A stretch of DNA of 64,000 nt from JBHIYN01 sp041984235 (GCA_041984235.1 JBHIYN010000009.1:124001-188000), one strand, 5' to 3'. Numbered from the stretch's first letter, positions 49,957 through 59,773 are shown. The notes: generated by a model not told the origin, from the sequence alone. A program made the numbers and translations.

Positions 49957-52683
49957 CTAGTCGACCAGCCCCAGCGCACGCGCTTCCCGTACCGCGGCCA
50001 CGCGCCGATGCACGCCGAGCTTCTCGTACACCAGGCGCAGGTGCCACTTGACCGTGGCTTCGCTGATGCCGAGGCGGGCCGCGACTTCCTTGTTGCTGGA
50101 GCCGTCGGCGATGGCCGCGAGGATCTCGATTTGCCGCTCGCTCAGTGCCTCGGCCATTGCGGTGCGAGCGGGCCTGGAGCGCGGCACGGCGGGTGCCGGG
50201 GTATCACCCGCCGCGGTCGCGAGGTCGTCGCGCAGCGCCTGCACCGTTGCCGCGAGTGTCCCGCGTGCAGTGCCCTCGGCCGCCAGGGCGAAGTCGAGGA
50301 TGTGCAGGGTGCGGCGCCCATCCTCGCGCAGCGGCTGCACGATGCCGCTTACCCGCGATTGCTCGATCGCGGCGCGCAGCGTGCGCCAGGCCTCGGCCGG
50401 TTCGCCCTGGGCGTGCAGCAATCCGGCCAGCACGCAGCGCAGGCGAATGGCGTGGCGCACGGCACCGTGACCCTCGGCGAAGTTGACCCAGCTGCGCAGC
50501 ACCCTGACGAAATCGGCTGCGCTGGTGCTGCCCCGGGCAACGCAGGCGTGACTGAGCACGGTGACCGCGTCACTGACGGTCGCCGATTTGCGTGGCAGCA
50601 GCGCGGATGCCTGCGGGACGCCGCCGGCCGCCACCTGGCCGCGCGCCTCGCTCCTGCGCCCGCAGCGCAGGAGGGTCATCACGCGCTCGGACGCGAGATG
50701 CACGGCGAGGCGTGCGAACGCGTGCTCGCTGGCCAGCGCTTCGCCCTGCGAGAGCAGGCGGAAGGCCTGCTCGTGATCGCCGCCCAGCGCGGCCAGCCGG
50801 ATGGCGCACACGTAGCCGGCCACGAGCTGGTCGACGAAGCCGATGTGACCCGCGCGTGGCAGCCAGGCGTCGACCAGTCGGCGACAGGTGTCCAGCTCAC
50901 CGCGCTCGTAATGCACCTCCGCCAGCAGCAGCGCCGGCATCGCGATCAATGGCGAGTCGACACCGCTGGTGCGCTCGGCCGTCTCCATCGCACCCTGCAG
51001 GATGCCGACCGCGCGGTCGGACTCGCCACGCATGAGCAGGGCCGGTGCGAATACGCAGTCGAACCACACCGTACCGTACTCGGCACCAGCGTCGGTGAAG
51101 TAACGGCGCACGCGGGGCGCCTGCGCGAGCACGAAGCGCCCATCGAAGTGCTCGCGCCGGGCGACCAGCTCCGCGGTCTCGGCGGAGCCGTCGAAATACG
51201 GGTTGTTACCGGTGCTGACCGCGGGCCAGTTCTCCCACAGGGCCTCGGCCTGTGCGAGATCGTCCTGCAGCAGGGCAATCATGATTTCGCGATGGAGGAT
51301 TTTCTCCTCCAGCTCGGGTGACAGCGTCGTGTCATGGCGGGCCGCGTAGGCCTGCACCCGGCGCATCAGCGCCTGCGCGGCGCGCGCCTCCCACTGCAGG
51401 GTGTGCATCCAGATCAGGTCCAGCAGCAGGCGCGGGCAGTCGTCCAGCAGCCCGTCCGGCAGGCGTGCGGCGAAGCTCCGCAGGGCCTCCAGCCGGCCCG
51501 CTGCGAAGAGGCGTTCGCAGGCTTCCTCCAGCAAGGCTGCCGCGCGCTCGTTCTGACCCGCGCGAAGGGCATAAGCGATGGCTTCGTAGTCGGCGCCCTG
51601 CCGGGCGTACCAGGCGCTGGCCCGCGCACAGACGCGCGCTGCACGTGACGGGTCGACGCGTTGCAGACGCTGGCGCAGGTAGTCGGCGAACATGGGGTGG
51701 TAGCGGTAATGCGCGGCGTCGGGGGTAACGCGCACGAGAAACAGGCCCTTGTCATGCGCCGCTCGCAACAGGGCCTCGCTGTCGTCACGTTCGAGCACGT
51801 GGTCGCACAGGGCCGGGTTCAACTCGTCGAGCTGCGCGGTCTCGGCGAGAAAATCCTGCAGCGTGGCCGGCTGCCGGCTGAGGACGTCTTCCTGCAGAAA
51901 GTCGGCGATGGCCTCGTGACCGCCGGAGAAGGAGTCGAGGAAGTGCGAAACGGACGATGCCTCGCGCATGCCGATCGCGGCAAGACGCAGGCCGGCCGCC
52001 CAACCGCCGGTATTGGCCGCGAGCCGGGCCGACTGCTGCGGGTCGAGGGCGAGGGTTTCCCGGGCGATGAACGAGGCAATCTCCGCGTGCGTGAACTCCA
52101 GCTCGCGCGTGCGGATCTCGCAGATCTGCCCGAGCTCGCGCAGGCGTCCGAGCGGGAAGGGCGGGGCCGCCCGGGTGGTCACGATGAAATGCAGACACGG
52201 CGGGGCATGCTCCAGCATGCGCGCAATGCAGTCCGCCGCGTCGCCGTCCGCGCCCAGGCTGTGCAGGTCGTCGAGCACCAGCCACACCGGGTCGGCCAGT
52301 GCGGCCAGTTCGTTGAGCAGGGTGGTGACGAGGGAGCCGGTGCTGATCGGAACGTCTGCGTTGAGCAGGGTCAGTGTCGCTTCGCCGAGCGCGCCGCAGC
52401 GCGAGCGCAGCGCGGCGATGAGATAACGCAGCAGCGTGCGGGGATCGTCGTGCGCTTCCTGCAGGCTCAGCCAGGCGATGCGGCGGGACGGTGGCTGTTG
52501 GTGTATCCAGTCCAGCAGCATGGAGGTCTTGCCGAAGCCCGCCGGGGCGCGTACGCAGACCAGCCGGCACGTGCTCGCCTCGTCAAGGCGGCGCGCGAGC
52601 CGGGCGCGCTGCACGAGGCGCCGATCGGCCGGCGGCAGGGTAACCATCGACGACAGCAGCGGTGAGGTATCCAGTTCCGCCAT
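49957..52683 (-). CDS. MalT-like LuxR-family ATP-dependent transcriptional regulator
   Basis: A protein of 908 residues from ATG 52683. The P-loop is RAPAGFGKTSML (about residues 45-56), followed by the STAND-type D-D-L-H motif in VWLVLDDLHSLG. The middle (about 380-800) is TPR-like helical repeats that sense an effector. The C-terminal helix-turn-helix reads LSERQIEILAAIADGSSNKE, then ARLGISEATVKWHL, the full LuxR signature. In MalT an effector plus ATP drives oligomerisation and activation. It is divergent from the first Baeyer-Villiger monooxygenase gene across 192 bases and upstream of the LLM monooxygenase gene, so it is the likely activator of one or both. The effector is unknown. Confidence 0.9.
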   Translation of the reverse strand: MAELDTSPLLSSMVTLPPADRRLVQRARLARRLDEASTCRLVCVRAPAGFGKTSMLLDWIHQQPPSRRIAWLSLQEAHDDPRTLLRYLIAALRSRCGALGEATLTLLNADVPISTGSLVTTLLNELAALADPVWLVLDDLHSLGADGDAADCIARMLEHAPPCLHFIVTTRAAPPFPLGRLRELGQICEIRTRELEFTHAEIASFIARETLALDPQQSARLAANTGGWAAGLRLAAIGMREASSVSHFLDSFSGGHEAIADFLQEDVLSRQPATLQDFLAETAQLDELNPALCDHVLERDDSEALLRAAHDKGLFLVRVTPDAAHYRYHPMFADYLRQRLQRVDPSRAARVCARASAWYARQGADYEAIAYALRAGQNERAAALLEEACERLFAAGRLEALRSFAARLPDGLLDDCPRLLLDLIWMHTLQWEARAAQALMRRVQAYAARHDTTLSPELEEKILHREIMIALLQDDLAQAEALWENWPAVSTGNNPYFDGSAETAELVARREHFDGRFVLAQAPRVRRYFTDAGAEYGTVWFDCVFAPALLMRGESDRAVGILQGAMETAERTSGVDSPLIAMPALLLAEVHYERGELDTCRRLVDAWLPRAGHIGFVDQLVAGYVCAIRLAALGGDHEQAFRLLSQGEALASEHAFARLAVHLASERVMTLLRCGRRSEARGQVAAGGVPQASALLPRKSATVSDAVTVLSHACVARGSTSAADFVRVLRSWVNFAEGHGAVRHAIRLRCVLAGLLHAQGEPAEAWRTLRAAIEQSRVSGIVQPLREDGRRTLHILDFALAAEGTARGTLAATVQALRDDLATAAGDTPAPAVPRSRPARTAMAEALSERQIEILAAIADGSSNKEVAARLGISEATVKWHLRLVYEKLGVHRRVAAVREARALGLVD

Positions 52684-52875
52684 GGCTCGCGGCTCGGTAT
52701 CTCCGGCAGGGCGCTGAAGCGTCGACCCTATCCGAAAGTATAGGTCCATGCCAGCGCGGCGCGACACGGGCCCCGCCGCCGCGGGGGGCGCGCACGCGGC
52801 GGCCGCCCAGCGAGACTGCGATGGCGGGCGTCACCCGAAGCGGACGCCGGCATCGTCTTCCAGGGGAGCACTACC

Positions 52876-54852
52876 ATGAGCACGACATCGAACCTGATTA
52901 CCGCTGAATTCACGTCGCGCGGCACGGCGCCGGCCTCGCGCAACGCGGTCCTCACCGCGCTCGAGGCGGACGACCGCACGCTGGCGCGGCACCTCGAGGC
53001 GGCGGACATTCCGACCCTGCTGTTGACCACGGCCCACCTGAGCGGGGACTACGGCCTGTTGCGGCCCGCCTGGCGACCGGCGATCGATGCCGCCGGGGTG
53101 GTGACGTCCGGCATGAGTGCCGGTACCGAACGCGAAGTCCGCGCGCTGTGCCGTGAGCGGCTGGGCGCGTTCCGCGATGCACGCGGCAGCGTTCCGTCCC
53201 GCCCGACCACTGACCAGCTGCGACTCGCCGCGGAGTGGATGATGGGGCCTGCGATCGAGCCCTACCTGCCGCTCATCGCCGAAGAACTCGTCACCGCGGA
53301 TGCCGATCCGCGCCGGCCGCTGTGGACCAAGGCGCAGGTCGCACCCCAGCGTGATTTTCACGTTGCCATCGTCGGTGCCGGCGAGTCCGGGCTGGCCCTG
53401 GCCTTCCGGCTCAGGCAGGCCGGCGTACCGTTCACCCTCTACGAGAAGAACGCGGAGGTCGGTGGTACCTGGCTGGAGAACCACTACCCCGGCTGCCGCG
53501 TCGACATCAACAGCTTCTACTACAGCTACTCGTTCGCGCGCCGTACCTGGAAGGACTACTACAGCACCTCGCAGGACGTGCTGGAATACCTGAAAGACGT
53601 CGCGCAAGACGCCGGGCTCTACGAGCACATTCGTTTCGGCTGCGAGGTGCGGTCGATGGCGTGGGACGACGACGCGCAGCAGTGGACGCTGGAGATCGCC
53701 GGGCCGGACGGGATCGAAACCGTGTGCAGCAACATGGCGGTGTCCGCGGTCGGCCAGCTCAACCGGCCGAAGCTGCCCGACATTCCCGGCATCGGGACGT
53801 TCAACGGTCCGGCCTTCCATTCCGCGCGCTGGGATCATGACGTCGATCTCACCGGCAAGCGGGTCGCGGTCATCGGCACCGGCGCCAGCGCCGTGCAGTT
53901 CATCAAGTCGCTGGCGCAGGACGGCGTCGAACTCGGCATCTTCGCGCGCACGACCAACTGGCTGCTGCCGACCCCCAACCTGCGCGACGCGGTGACCGAG
54001 GGCCAGGCCTGGCTGCTCGACCACCTGCCGAACTACGCGCTGTGGTACCGCGCCTCGCTGGTCATGGTGCAGGCGGTCGGTCTGCTCGACGACATCGCGG
54101 TCGACCCGCACTACCCGCCCACCGAACGCGCGACCTCGGCGCGCAACGAGGCGCTGCGCGAGTCTTTCCTGCGCTGGCTGGAGCCGCAGGTTGCCGATCG
54201 CCCCGATCTGCGCGACGTTGTCATCCCCGACTCACCGGTCGGTGCGAAGCGCATCATCCGCGACGACGGCGGCTGGGTGGAGACGCTGAAACGCGACAAC
54301 GTCCGCGTCATCAGGGAGCCGATCGAAGCGATCACGCCGCGCGGCATCCGCTGTGCCGACGGCACCGAGCACGAGTTCGACGTGATCATTTACGGCACCG
54401 GCTTCGAGGCCTCGAAGTTCCTCATGCCGATGCAGGTCACCGGCCGCGGCGGCGTCGATCTGCACCAACGCTGGCAGGACGATGCGCGCGCCTACCTGGG
54501 CACGGCCATGCCCGATTTCCCCAACCTGTTCTGCATGTACGGGCCGAACACCAACCTCGTGGTGTACGGCAGCATCATCATGTTCTCGGAGCAGACCGCG
54601 CAGTACATCGTGGACGCGGCGCGGCTGTTGCTGGAGAGCGGTAGCGATGCCCTGGAGGTGAAGGCCGAGGTCCACGACAGCTACAACGACCGCGTCGAGG
54701 CGCGCAATCGCCTGCTCGCGTTCGGCTTCTCACGGGTCAATAGCTGGTACAAGAACTCGCGTGGCCGGGTCACGCAGAACTGCCCGTTCCCGGCCTACGA
54801 ATTCTGGCAGCGCACGAAGTCGGTCGACGCCACGGATTACGATTGGCGCTGA
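52876..54852 (+). CDS. Baeyer-Villiger-type flavin monooxygenase with long N-terminal extension (HAPMO-like)
   Basis: A protein of 658 residues from ATG 52876, with GGGGAG 9 bases upstream. The first 150 residues are helical and precede the FAD loop VAIVGAGESGLALAF (about residues 164-178). Then come GGTWLENHYPGCRVD, the Baeyer-Villiger fingerprint in the form F-N-G-P-A-F-H-S-x-x-W-D near 308-319, and the NADPH loop VAVIGTGASAVQFI near 330. Extension plus length match 4-hydroxyacetophenone monooxygenase (640 residues). It should insert oxygen into a ketone using NADPH and O2. It is divergent from the MalT-like regulator gene, which probably controls it. Confidence 0.88.
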   Translation: MSTTSNLITAEFTSRGTAPASRNAVLTALEADDRTLARHLEAADIPTLLLTTAHLSGDYGLLRPAWRPAIDAAGVVTSGMSAGTEREVRALCRERLGAFRDARGSVPSRPTTDQLRLAAEWMMGPAIEPYLPLIAEELVTADADPRRPLWTKAQVAPQRDFHVAIVGAGESGLALAFRLRQAGVPFTLYEKNAEVGGTWLENHYPGCRVDINSFYYSYSFARRTWKDYYSTSQDVLEYLKDVAQDAGLYEHIRFGCEVRSMAWDDDAQQWTLEIAGPDGIETVCSNMAVSAVGQLNRPKLPDIPGIGTFNGPAFHSARWDHDVDLTGKRVAVIGTGASAVQFIKSLAQDGVELGIFARTTNWLLPTPNLRDAVTEGQAWLLDHLPNYALWYRASLVMVQAVGLLDDIAVDPHYPPTERATSARNEALRESFLRWLEPQVADRPDLRDVVIPDSPVGAKRIIRDDGGWVETLKRDNVRVIREPIEAITPRGIRCADGTEHEFDVIIYGTGFEASKFLMPMQVTGRGGVDLHQRWQDDARAYLGTAMPDFPNLFCMYGPNTNLVVYGSIIMFSEQTAQYIVDAARLLLESGSDALEVKAEVHDSYNDRVEARNRLLAFGFSRVNSWYKNSRGRVTQNCPFPAYEFWQRTKSVDATDYDWR

Positions 54853-54924
54853 TTGCGCGGGGCGCAGGAGGACGCCACCCACCGCCGCGGGCGCAGGGGC
54901 CAATGTGCGGCCGGCGGCCGGGGA

Positions 54925-56070
54925 TCAGGCCTTGCGCCCCCGGCGTCCGCGTCCCGTCGCCAGCAGCACGAAGCCGAGTGCGCAGCCCGTGGCCGCGGCT
55001 GCGAACACCGCCGGATAGCCGGCGGTGACGACGACGTAGCCGAGCACGTAGCTGCCGGCGGCGAAGCCGATATTGAACGCGCCGTGGTAGGCGGCCATGG
55101 CCTTGCCGCGTTCGCGGGTGGTAGCGTGATCGAGGGCGACCGCGTTGAGCGCGGGGAAGAACAGGCCGTGCGCGGTGCCGAACAGGCAGCCGCCGACAAC
55201 GAGGCCGAGGGTGTCGACCCAGATCACCGCGAGCGGCGCCAGGGTGTAGACCAGCAGCGAGGCGGCCGCGACGCGCACCCGGCCGAGACGGTCGGCGAGT
55301 CCGCCGAGTCCGAAACGCATCAGCATGGCGCTGCCGGCGAAGGCGATCAGGAAGCCGGAGACGTGCTCCAGGCCGCGCGCCAGCGCCCACGGCTGGTAGA
55401 AGGTGAACAGCGTGCCCATCGCGCCGCCGGCGAGCACGGCGACGGCGAGTACCCGGCGCAGGCCGGGGCGCACGAGCAGTGTGCCCATGCCGGTCGACGC
55501 TTCGCCGCCGTGCTCGTGCGGCGGCTCGCGCACCAGGCGGGTCAGGAACACGGCGATCGCGGCGGCCACGGCCGAGCCGGCGAAGACCACGTCCCAGCCG
55601 TAGCGGTGCGCGGCCCACTCGGCGAGCGCCGGACCGAGCGCGTTGGTCGAGATCATGACGCCGCCGAACAGGCCGATCGCCTGCCCCAGCTTGCGCGCCG
55701 GCGCGAGGTCGGCGGTGAGCGTAGACAGCGAGATGAAGAACATGGTGAAGGCCGCGCCCTGGGTCGCGCGCAGCAGCCACACCAGCGGCCCGACCGTCTC
55801 GACGAACAGGAACCCGGTGCTGGCCACTGCGAACAGCGCAGCCCCCAGGGTGCTGAACGGCCGTCGCCCGCTGCGGTCGATGCGCACCCCGACGATGGGC
55901 GTGAACAGCACCGAGACGAACATCGTGATCGCGCTCAGGCCGCCGATGGTGGGCGGATCGGCGGCCAGCTCCGTGGCGAGGAACTTGGGGAACAGGAAGT
56001 AGGACGAGAAGCTCAGGCCGATGAAGGCCGTGGTGACCAGGATGAGCAGCAGCTCACGGGTCAACAGCAC
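54925..56070 (-). CDS. MFS transporter
   Basis: A protein of 381 residues from GTG 56070, the only usable start because no in-frame ATG lies upstream. Twelve hydrophobic helices are visible. The loop after helix 2 has the MFS motif-A-like GVRIDRSGRRPFSTLGAAL, and its repeat in the second half reads GGLADRLGRVRVAAASLL. The charge pattern and size fit drug/metabolite efflux or uptake carriers of about 12 helices. It lies among oxygenase genes, so it may move their substrate or product. It is on the same strand as the styrene-monooxygenase-like gene but separated from it by 272 bases. Confidence 0.87.
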   Translation of the reverse strand: MLLTRELLLILVTTAFIGLSFSSYFLFPKFLATELAADPPTIGGLSAITMFVSVLFTPIVGVRIDRSGRRPFSTLGAALFAVASTGFLFVETVGPLVWLLRATQGAAFTMFFISLSTLTADLAPARKLGQAIGLFGGVMISTNALGPALAEWAAHRYGWDVVFAGSAVAAAIAVFLTRLVREPPHEHGGEASTGMGTLLVRPGLRRVLAVAVLAGGAMGTLFTFYQPWALARGLEHVSGFLIAFAGSAMLMRFGLGGLADRLGRVRVAAASLLVYTLAPLAVIWVDTLGLVVGGCLFGTAHGLFFPALNAVALDHATTRERGKAMAAYHGAFNIGFAAGSYVLGYVVVTAGYPAVFAAAATGCALGFVLLATGRGRRGRKA

Positions 56071-56342
56071 CTCGCCCGTGTCGGCGGTGGCGGCTCGGGA
56101 ATGGCTGTCGATGGCGATGGCGGCGGCGTCCGGTAACGTTTCGGGGCGGCATGAAGGGCGGTCCGGCGCGCGCCGCGGGTGTGCGAGGTCGGGTCGTCTG
56201 CCGCGGCGAAGAATACGCCGGGAGCGCTCTCACACTCAAACGGAAAGGTCCGGCAGCGTGGGCGCGGTGAGTCGCAACCGGCGGTGGTCGTCGCTCGCCG
56301 AAGCGTGCAGGGCGCCGGCGGGCCATGCCGGCCGGCGCCGCT

Positions 56343-57599
56343 TCAGTCGCCGTCAGCCGGGTGATGACCGAAGCGCGCGAGGTGGGCGTTGCAGGTGTCG
56401 GCGTCCTTGAGGATGTCGAACCAGATCGTGTGCGGCGCCGCGAAGCGGGAAGAAAAGTCCGTGCACAGCGCCTCGTCCCGCGCCATCGCGCCGAGCAGCG
56501 CCTGGGTGTGCGGCGCCGGGTCGAGCATGGCGTTGTTGAAGCCGACCGTGCCGGCGACCCGGTAGCGCATGTGCCGTTCGTAGTCTTCGCAGAACGCGCG
56601 GTCGAACACCTGGTCGGAATCCAGGATGCGGCGGCCGAGTTCGCAGGCTCCGCGTGAGGCCAGGTTGGCGCCCTGCCCGGTCAGCGGATCCTGGGTGCAG
56701 CGCAGGTCGCCGATCGCGATCGCGTAGCGCCCGTCCCGGATCTCGGCCCAGGATTCGCGCGTGACCGGCCGGAACGCGCCCTGCAGGAGATCGCGCTGGT
56801 CATGCAGTCCGAAGGCGTCGTGATCGACGTGCGCGTACACGGTCGGGTAGTGGTCGCGCAGGGCCTCGAGGATGCGGCGCTCGAAAGCCTGCGGATCGGC
56901 CGGATAATCGAGTCCGGGCAGATCGGCGAGATCGCCGTCCGGCCGGTTCTCGAACAGCAGGGCCATCAGCGGGCCGTGCGCGGTCTCCATCGGCAGCACG
57001 ATGATCTCGCCGTGCCCCGGCGAGATGCCGACGGTGACACCGAGCGGGTCGCGGTCGCGAACACCGCGGTAGAGGCCGACGCAGAGCCGCCGGGGCGGCT
57101 GATGGTGCGGGGTCAGTTCGTCGATGAGCGGGAAGTAATCGGCGAAGCCGCTGTCGCCCTTGCCGCTGGCGATCGCGAGCAGGGGATGCCGCTCGTACAG
57201 TGCCTCGATGTCGTCGGCGCCCAGCGCCTGGTGCTCCAGCCGGCCGCCGCGCCGCTCGAACTCCGCCATCATGCGTGGCAGGTACACGCGGTAATCGATA
57301 CAGCGCTCCTCGCCGTTGAGACCGCCGTGGAAGTCGATCGCCCGGCCCTCGTCGACCCTGAGCGAGTAGTGACGCACGCGGCAGGTGCGCACGCTGTGCT
57401 CGTCCCAGAAGTCGATACCCAGCTCGCGCTCACGGATGACCGTGTCCGGCATGTGGGCAACGGTGTTCTGCATGCGCCCGGCGGCGAGCTGCGCCGCGGT
57501 CTGCGGCAGGTAGATCGTCGCCTGGGCGCCACCGCTGACCAGGGTGATGCCGAGATGCAGCGCCGAGACGCCGCCCCCCACGATGCCGATGTGCGCCAT
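56343..57599 (-). CDS. Styrene/indole-monooxygenase-like FAD oxygenase (StyA type)
   Basis: A protein of 418 residues. ATG 57599 is used because the FAD loop IGIVGGGVSALHLGITL starts at residue 4. StyA-like blocks follow: QNTVAHMPDTVIRERELGI, the region SLRVDEGRAIDFHG, and IAIGDLRCTQDPLTGQGANLAS (about residue 290), the distal FAD/phosphate motif of this group. The length equals that of StyA (about 415). StyA epoxidises styrene or indole with FADH2 from a separate reductase (StyB). No styB-like gene is in the window. It is divergent from a LysR gene across 74 bases, a classical regulator-target arrangement. Confidence 0.82.
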   Translation of the reverse strand: MAHIGIVGGGVSALHLGITLVSGGAQATIYLPQTAAQLAAGRMQNTVAHMPDTVIRERELGIDFWDEHSVRTCRVRHYSLRVDEGRAIDFHGGLNGEERCIDYRVYLPRMMAEFERRGGRLEHQALGADDIEALYERHPLLAIASGKGDSGFADYFPLIDELTPHHQPPRRLCVGLYRGVRDRDPLGVTVGISPGHGEIIVLPMETAHGPLMALLFENRPDGDLADLPGLDYPADPQAFERRILEALRDHYPTVYAHVDHDAFGLHDQRDLLQGAFRPVTRESWAEIRDGRYAIAIGDLRCTQDPLTGQGANLASRGACELGRRILDSDQVFDRAFCEDYERHMRYRVAGTVGFNNAMLDPAPHTQALLGAMARDEALCTDFSSRFAAPHTIWFDILKDADTCNAHLARFGHHPADGD

Positions 57600-57673
57600 G
57601 CCAGCCGTTTCCGTGTGAGCCGGATGAGACCTTAAGCGACTGCTGACTATAATTGAAATGCATAAGACTAATA
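57600..57673. promoter_or_regulatory. Divergent promoter region between the StyA-like gene and the lysR gene
   Basis: Markedly AT-rich. It contains a perfect TATAAT at 57648-57653 in the lysR direction (25 bases before the lysR ATG) and the palindrome ATGCAT nearby. No good -35 is visible. LysR-type binding sites (T-N11-A) are expected in such a region but none is convincing. Confidence 0.5.
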
Positions 57674-58621
57674 ATGAGTATGCGTTTCGTGGATGATTCG
57701 GATCTCGACCTTGCCGGGCTGCGTGCACTCGAGGCCCTGTTGCTGGAGAAGCACGTATCGCGCGCCGCGCGCCGCGTGAACCTGTCGCAGCCGGCGATGA
57801 GCCGCAGCCTGGCGCGTCTGCGCGGGCATTTCGGCGACGAGCTGCTGATCCGGGGCGCCCACGGCTACGAACTCACCCCGCGCGCCCGCTCCCTGCTGCA
57901 GCCGCTGCGGCGGATCCTGCAGGACGTTGAAGCGCTGAGCCGGCCGCCGCAGTTCTCGCCGGCGCGCATGCGCGAGCAGTTCACGCTGGCCGGGCTGGAC
58001 TTCGAGCTGCAGTTGTTCCTGCCGCCACTGCTCGAACGATTGCAGCGCGAAGCGCCGCATGCGCGCCTGCGCGCGCTGGAGTTCTCGCACGGCGACTTCC
58101 GCGTGCTCGACGACAACGAGGTCGATTTCGTCATCACCGCGTTTCCGAGCACGAGCCAGAGCTATCGCCGCCGCCAGCTCTACACGAACCCCTTCGGTTG
58201 CGTGATGAGCAGCCGGCTTGCGCGCCGGCTCGACGGCGCGCTCTCACTCGAGCAGTTCGTGGCCCTGCCGCACGGCCTGGTCTCGTTCGAGGGCCGCGGT
58301 GAAGGACAGGTCGACCCGGCGCTGCGCGCGCTCGGGCTCGAGCGCCAGGTCGCGGTGCGCGTGCCGGGGTTCCTGATGGTGCCGGCACTGTGCAGCGCGC
58401 GCGACATCGTCTTTACCCTGCCGACCCGCACCCGCCAGGTCTTCCCGCGTTCACCGCGGCTCACGTGGCTGCCGGTACCGCTGAAACTGGCGCCGACGCG
58501 CACCTACCTGCACTGGCATCCGCGCAACCATCTCAACCCGGCGCATCAATGGTTCCGCGAGCTGGTGTTCGAATGCGCAACCGCATTCGACACGGGCGGC
58601 AGCGACGCCGGCCTGCGCTGA
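57674..58621 (+). CDS. LysR-family transcriptional regulator
   Basis: A protein of about 315 residues. ATG 57674 or 57680 is preferred over 57653, which lies within the promoter. The winged helix-turn-helix is standard: LRALEALLLEKHVSRAARRV, then LSQPAMSRSLARLRGHFGDELLI, and the wing LTPRARSLLQPL. The effector domain has two Rossmann-like halves with the usual hinge. LysR proteins bind as tetramers to a site near the divergent gene and respond to a pathway substrate. The neighbouring StyA-like gene is the obvious target, but control of the oxygenase genes downstream is possible as well. Confidence 0.92.
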   Translation: MSMRFVDDSDLDLAGLRALEALLLEKHVSRAARRVNLSQPAMSRSLARLRGHFGDELLIRGAHGYELTPRARSLLQPLRRILQDVEALSRPPQFSPARMREQFTLAGLDFELQLFLPPLLERLQREAPHARLRALEFSHGDFRVLDDNEVDFVITAFPSTSQSYRRRQLYTNPFGCVMSSRLARRLDGALSLEQFVALPHGLVSFEGRGEGQVDPALRALGLERQVAVRVPGFLMVPALCSARDIVFTLPTRTRQVFPRSPRLTWLPVPLKLAPTRTYLHWHPRNHLNPAHQWFRELVFECATAFDTGGSDAGLR

Positions 58622-58682
58622 GTCCCGCGACTGTCCCGCCCATGACCGCGACGGTGGGCCCGGACGGGTCCACCGCGTCGGC

Positions 58683-59591
58683 TCACGCGAAGACGGCGAA
58701 CAGTTCCTCGAAGGCCTTCATCTGCCCGCCTTCGGCCGAGCTCGGCACCAGGATGGGGGTGTCGATACCGGCCTCACGCCAGCGCGCGATCTCGTCGCGG
58801 ATCCGCGACGGCGGCCCGGCCAGCGTGGTGTCGTCGAGCCAGCGGTCACTCAGGGCTTCGCCGATGCGCGCGTTGTGGCCCTCGGCGATGCAGCGTTCCA
58901 CCGCGTCCATCTCCGCACCGTAACCGGCGGCGCGCCAGTAGTTGCGGTAGTTGGGCAGCAGTGCGTAGCCGGAGAGGGTGCGGCGATTGACCGCGCGGGC
59001 GCGCTCGACGTCGTCGTGCACCACGGTGGGAATCATGTTGGCGACGATGAAGTCCGTCCCGCGTTTAGCGGGCGGCGGCAATGCCGCGAGTGAGTCGGCC
59101 ATGAAGCTGCGCGCCGCGTTGGCGAAGATGACCCCGCCGGAGATCTCGCCGGCGAGCGCGACCATGCGCTGGCGCAGTGCGGCCAGCAGGATCGGCGGCA
59201 GCTCGCCGGCGCCGTCGACGGCGCGCAGGCGGGTGACGAACTCGCGTACGTCGGCCAGGGGCTTGCCGCCGCTCAGTCCGCGCCGCTCCAGCGAGCGACT
59301 GTGCGCCACGCCGATGCCGAAGCGGAAGCGACCGCCCGAGACCTCGTGCACGAAGCTCACCGTGTGCGCGTAGTCATCCGGCTGGCGGTAGTAGATGGGC
59401 GCGATCGCGGTGCCGAAGGTGATCGTCGACGTCGCCTGGGCGACCGCCGCGCACAGGGCGAGACCGTCACCGATGCTCGGGCACCAGATGCCGCTGAACC
59501 CGCGCTGCTCGATCTCGGCCGCGAGGGCGATGGTGCGCTGGCGGCGGCCGGGTACGGCGACGAGCCCGAGGGCGGGGAGGGCATCGGACAT
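58683..59591 (-). CDS. LLM-class flavin-dependent oxidoreductase, single-barrel type
   Basis: A protein of 302 residues from ATG 59591, with AGGAG 6 bases upstream. The barrel is recognised from RTIALAAEIEQRGFSGIWCP at the N-terminus, TSTITFGTAIAPIYYRQP, HEVSGGRFRFGIGVAHS with the conserved G-R-F-x-x-G-I-G, and the C-terminal GPPSRIRDEIARWREAGIDT. It is shorter than the DszA-type LLM protein at 48470 and may use FMN or coenzyme F420. It could be a dehydrogenase or a monooxygenase; the substrate is unknown. It is encoded convergently with lysR and divergently from the second Baeyer-Villiger gene. Confidence 0.87.
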   Translation of the reverse strand: MSDALPALGLVAVPGRRQRTIALAAEIEQRGFSGIWCPSIGDGLALCAAVAQATSTITFGTAIAPIYYRQPDDYAHTVSFVHEVSGGRFRFGIGVAHSRSLERRGLSGGKPLADVREFVTRLRAVDGAGELPPILLAALRQRMVALAGEISGGVIFANAARSFMADSLAALPPPAKRGTDFIVANMIPTVVHDDVERARAVNRRTLSGYALLPNYRNYWRAAGYGAEMDAVERCIAEGHNARIGEALSDRWLDDTTLAGPPSRIRDEIARWREAGIDTPILVPSSAEGGQMKAFEELFAVFA

Positions 59592-59773
59592 GGGGATCTC
59601 CTGCTGGGAATTTGCGGGGGCGCGGCACAGTGTAAGGATTCTACGACGTCATCGCGCACGGCCATGACGCGACCCAGGCGCCATCCCTCCCGACGGCGGG
59701 CGGCGCCGGCTATTGGCGATGCGCAACATGGCCGGCATACTGGCCGGTACGGATCGCGCAAGGGGAGGTTGCC

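Noticed and set aside
52831..54111. A 426-codon leftward open frame opposite the first Baeyer-Villiger gene
   Set aside because: It is antisense to FAD and NADPH motifs of a full-length enzyme and has no ribosome-binding site or family feature.
54853..56136. A 427-codon rightward open frame opposite the MFS gene
   Set aside because: The product is rich in Gly, Glu, Arg, Gln and His without any hydrophobic core; the minus strand encodes a twelve-helix carrier.
58654..58673. Hairpin between lysR and the LLM gene as a terminator
   Set aside because: The stem is 8 pairs with one G-T pair and no T-run on either side; too weak to list as a feature.
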